Shown here one piece after another: positions 14,728 to 16,197 of a DNA stretch of 16,197 nucleotides (position 1 is the stretch's first letter; every line of letters starts with the position of its first letter). Made by a program: the position numbers and the translations under genes. Below the pieces are notes generated by a model, which worked only from the letters and a program-made list of their open reading frames with translations, did no database searches and was not told where the DNA came from. Origin of the DNA: ZLKRG08 sp046094385 (GTDB lineage: Bacteria > Actinomycetota > Actinomycetes > Nanopelagicales > Nanopelagicaceae); assembly GCA_046094385.1 (NCBI GenBank), contig JBJTHJ010000117.1, positions 1-16,197 of the forward strand. The letters run 5' to 3'.

Positions 14728-16146
14728 GTGCGTACCGAGTTATTTATCGACGGCAAATGGGTTAAGGGAAGTTCAACCACTGCCGTTTATGACCCTGCGG
14801 ATGGATCGATAATTGCCGAGGTGCATTTAGCAAACGACGAACTTTGCGAAGCTGCAGTTACTGCAGCGCATAATGCGCAAGCAGAATGGGCTAAAACCGC
14901 ACCAAGAGTTCGCGCAGAGATTTTACGAAAAGCTTATGAGTTGATGGTTGCAGAATCAGAGATCATCGCAACTTTAATTTCAAAAGAAAACGGCAAGGCC
15001 ATGCCGGATGCGCGTGGTGAAGCACTTTACGCAGCAGAGTTCTTTCGCTGGTTCTCTGAAGAGACGGTGAGAGTAGAAGGAGACTTTCGTAAATCTCCAA
15101 GTGGAGACAAACGAATCTTGGTGACTCATCAACCAATTGGAGTTTCTCTTCTAATTACACCCTGGAATTTTCCAGCTGGTATGGCCACCAGAAAAATTGG
15201 TCCAGCAGTTGCAGCCGGATGCACCATGATTTTAAAGCCAGCTGGCGAGACTCCACTAACTGCTTTGCATATCGTCGACATAATGGAGCGGGCCGGACTT
15301 CCAAAGGGAGTACTAAATCTGGTGCTACCTGAGAAAACTGGCCCACAAATCTCCAAGATGCTGCATGATCCAAGAGTTAAGAATCTCTCTTTCACCGGTT
15401 CTACTGAAGTTGGCAAGCACCTGATCAAAGAGGCCGCTGATCAAGTAATCCGTTGCTCGATGGAGCTAGGCGGCAATGCGCCAGTCGTGGTTTTAGATGA
15501 TGCAAATATTGAAAAAGCAGTGGCCGGAATTATCTTGGCGAAGATGCGAAATGGCGGTGCAGCATGTACCTCCGCCAATCGCATATTTGTTCAAAGCGGG
15601 ATTGCAGAGGAGTTTGTAACTGCATTCACCAAAGCTATGGATGCATTCGTCATGGGTCGTGGCACAGATGAAGGTGTGACACTCGGCGCTTATGTATCTA
15701 TAAAAGAACGAGACAAAATCGCAGCGCTAGTTGATGAAGCCATTAAAAATGGCGCGGCAGTTCGTACCGGTGGCAAGAAACCTGAAGGAAATGGCGCTTT
15801 TTATCCCGCAACTGTGATGACCGTAGATAAGTACAATTCAATTTTGAAGCATGAGATCTTTGGTCCAGTTGCACCAATCGTGATTTTTGAGAGCGATGAA
15901 GAGGGAATTGCACTTGCCAATGACACTGAGTTTGGTCTGATTAGTTATGTCTTCAGTGGCGAACTTGGTCGAGCAATCCGCACCGCGGAGGCGATGGAAT
16001 CTGGAATGGTTGCAATCAACAAGGGTGTAATCAGCGATCCAGCCGCACCATTTGGTGGAGTTAAACAATCAGGTCTTGGTCGCGAAGGTGGTTTTGATGG
16101 AATTCATGAATTTCTCGAAACCAAATACATCGGCTTCGAACTTTAA
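14728..16146 (+). CDS. gabD: Succinate-semialdehyde dehydrogenase
   Basis: NAD(P)-dependent aldehyde dehydrogenase oxidising succinate semialdehyde to succinate, the last step of GABA breakdown. 472 aa, family length. Catalytic set intact: Asn147 in TPWNFPAG, Lys170 in ILKPAGETP, glycine-rich FTGSTEVG at 222-229, Glu246 in MELGGNAP, nucleophile Cys280 in GGAACTSANR. The MELGGNAP and PFGGVKQSGLGREGG blocks match GabD-type enzymes better than betaine-aldehyde or general ALDHs, but the exact aldehyde is inferred. GTG start with no Shine-Dalgarno; a TATGCT box lies 6 nt upstream within a tandem repeat. It diverges from the permease over 86 bp. No GABA aminotransferase is adjacent; the class III aminotransferase at 1696-3090 is distant and not clearly GabT. 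Confidence 0.9.
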   Translation: MRTELFIDGKWVKGSSTTAVYDPADGSIIAEVHLANDELCEAAVTAAHNAQAEWAKTAPRVRAEILRKAYELMVAESEIIATLISKENGKAMPDARGEALYAAEFFRWFSEETVRVEGDFRKSPSGDKRILVTHQPIGVSLLITPWNFPAGMATRKIGPAVAAGCTMILKPAGETPLTALHIVDIMERAGLPKGVLNLVLPEKTGPQISKMLHDPRVKNLSFTGSTEVGKHLIKEAADQVIRCSMELGGNAPVVVLDDANIEKAVAGIILAKMRNGGAACTSANRIFVQSGIAEEFVTAFTKAMDAFVMGRGTDEGVTLGAYVSIKERDKIAALVDEAIKNGAAVRTGGKKPEGNGAFYPATVMTVDKYNSILKHEIFGPVAPIVIFESDEEGIALANDTEFGLISYVFSGELGRAIRTAEAMESGMVAINKGVISDPAAPFGGVKQSGLGREGGFDGIHEFLETKYIGFEL

Positions 16147-16197
16147 TTTGCGAGTTTCCTCAAAAGTTCGGTGTCATTAGTTTTAATCATATTAATA

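Noticed and set aside
16147..16197. Possible terminator or new gene after gabD
   Set aside because: The 51 AT-rich bases show no clear hairpin with a T-run and no credible start.
1..16197. Mobile element, prophage, defence or biosynthetic cluster
   Set aside because: No transposase, integrase, nuclease, toxin-antitoxin, terminal repeats or CRISPR-type spacing was seen; every long frame belongs to a known housekeeping or metabolic family.

Overview
The window looks like a piece of chromosome from a streamlined, low-GC actinobacterium. Two kinds of evidence point there. The gene content is actinobacterial: a tRNA-adenosine-deaminase-associated protein sits directly before tadA and opposite upp, and a KimA-like permease carries an OB-fold domain whose relatives are actinobacterial. 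The DNA is AT-rich for an actinobacterium and packed tightly, with 1- and 4-nt start/stop overlaps, convergent genes overlapping by 17 and 41 nt, and divergent starts 27 bp apart. This fits freshwater acI (Nanopelagicales)-type genomes, but the taxonomic placement is inference from gene content, not a marker search.

Layout. (1) 1-1649, minus: a two-gene ABC-2 exporter, ATPase then permease; the permease runs off the left edge. (2) 1696-3090, minus: a class III (GSA-aminomutase-like) aminotransferase, followed by a 269-bp divergent intergenic region. (3) 3360-3941, plus: a nitroreductase, converging on (4) 3925-5990, minus: a kynU-kynA pair for tryptophan breakdown. (5) 6018-7790, plus: a Uup-like ABC-F ATPase, followed by 7803-8732, a YdcZ-type DMT membrane protein. 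(6) 8692-11263, minus: upp, an NAD-malic enzyme with an ACT-like N-terminus, and a DedA protein, all coupled by overlapping stop/start codons. (7) 11361-12287, plus: the TadA-associated protein and tadA. (8) 12293-14641, minus: a long KimA-like potassium permease with USP-like and OB-fold C-terminal domains. (9) 14728-16146, plus: succinate-semialdehyde dehydrogenase. The last 51 bases hold nothing I can assign. I saw no tRNA, rRNA, CRISPR array, insertion sequence or phage gene.

How the genes work together. Most of the window is metabolism and housekeeping: tryptophan to N-formylkynurenine and kynurenine to anthranilate plus alanine (KynA, KynU), malate to pyruvate, uracil salvage, succinate semialdehyde to succinate, tRNA wobble editing, potassium uptake and export. 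No mobile or defence module is visible.

The most interesting points are the fusion of a KimA-type K+ transporter to an OB-fold domain that is a separate small protein in other actinobacteria, and promoter structure. At six genes a -10-like hexamer lies 6-9 nt before the start codon with no Shine-Dalgarno sequence, suggesting leaderless mRNAs. One of these promoters carries a 13-bp tandem repeat that duplicates the -10 box; another is overlapped by a perfect inverted repeat.
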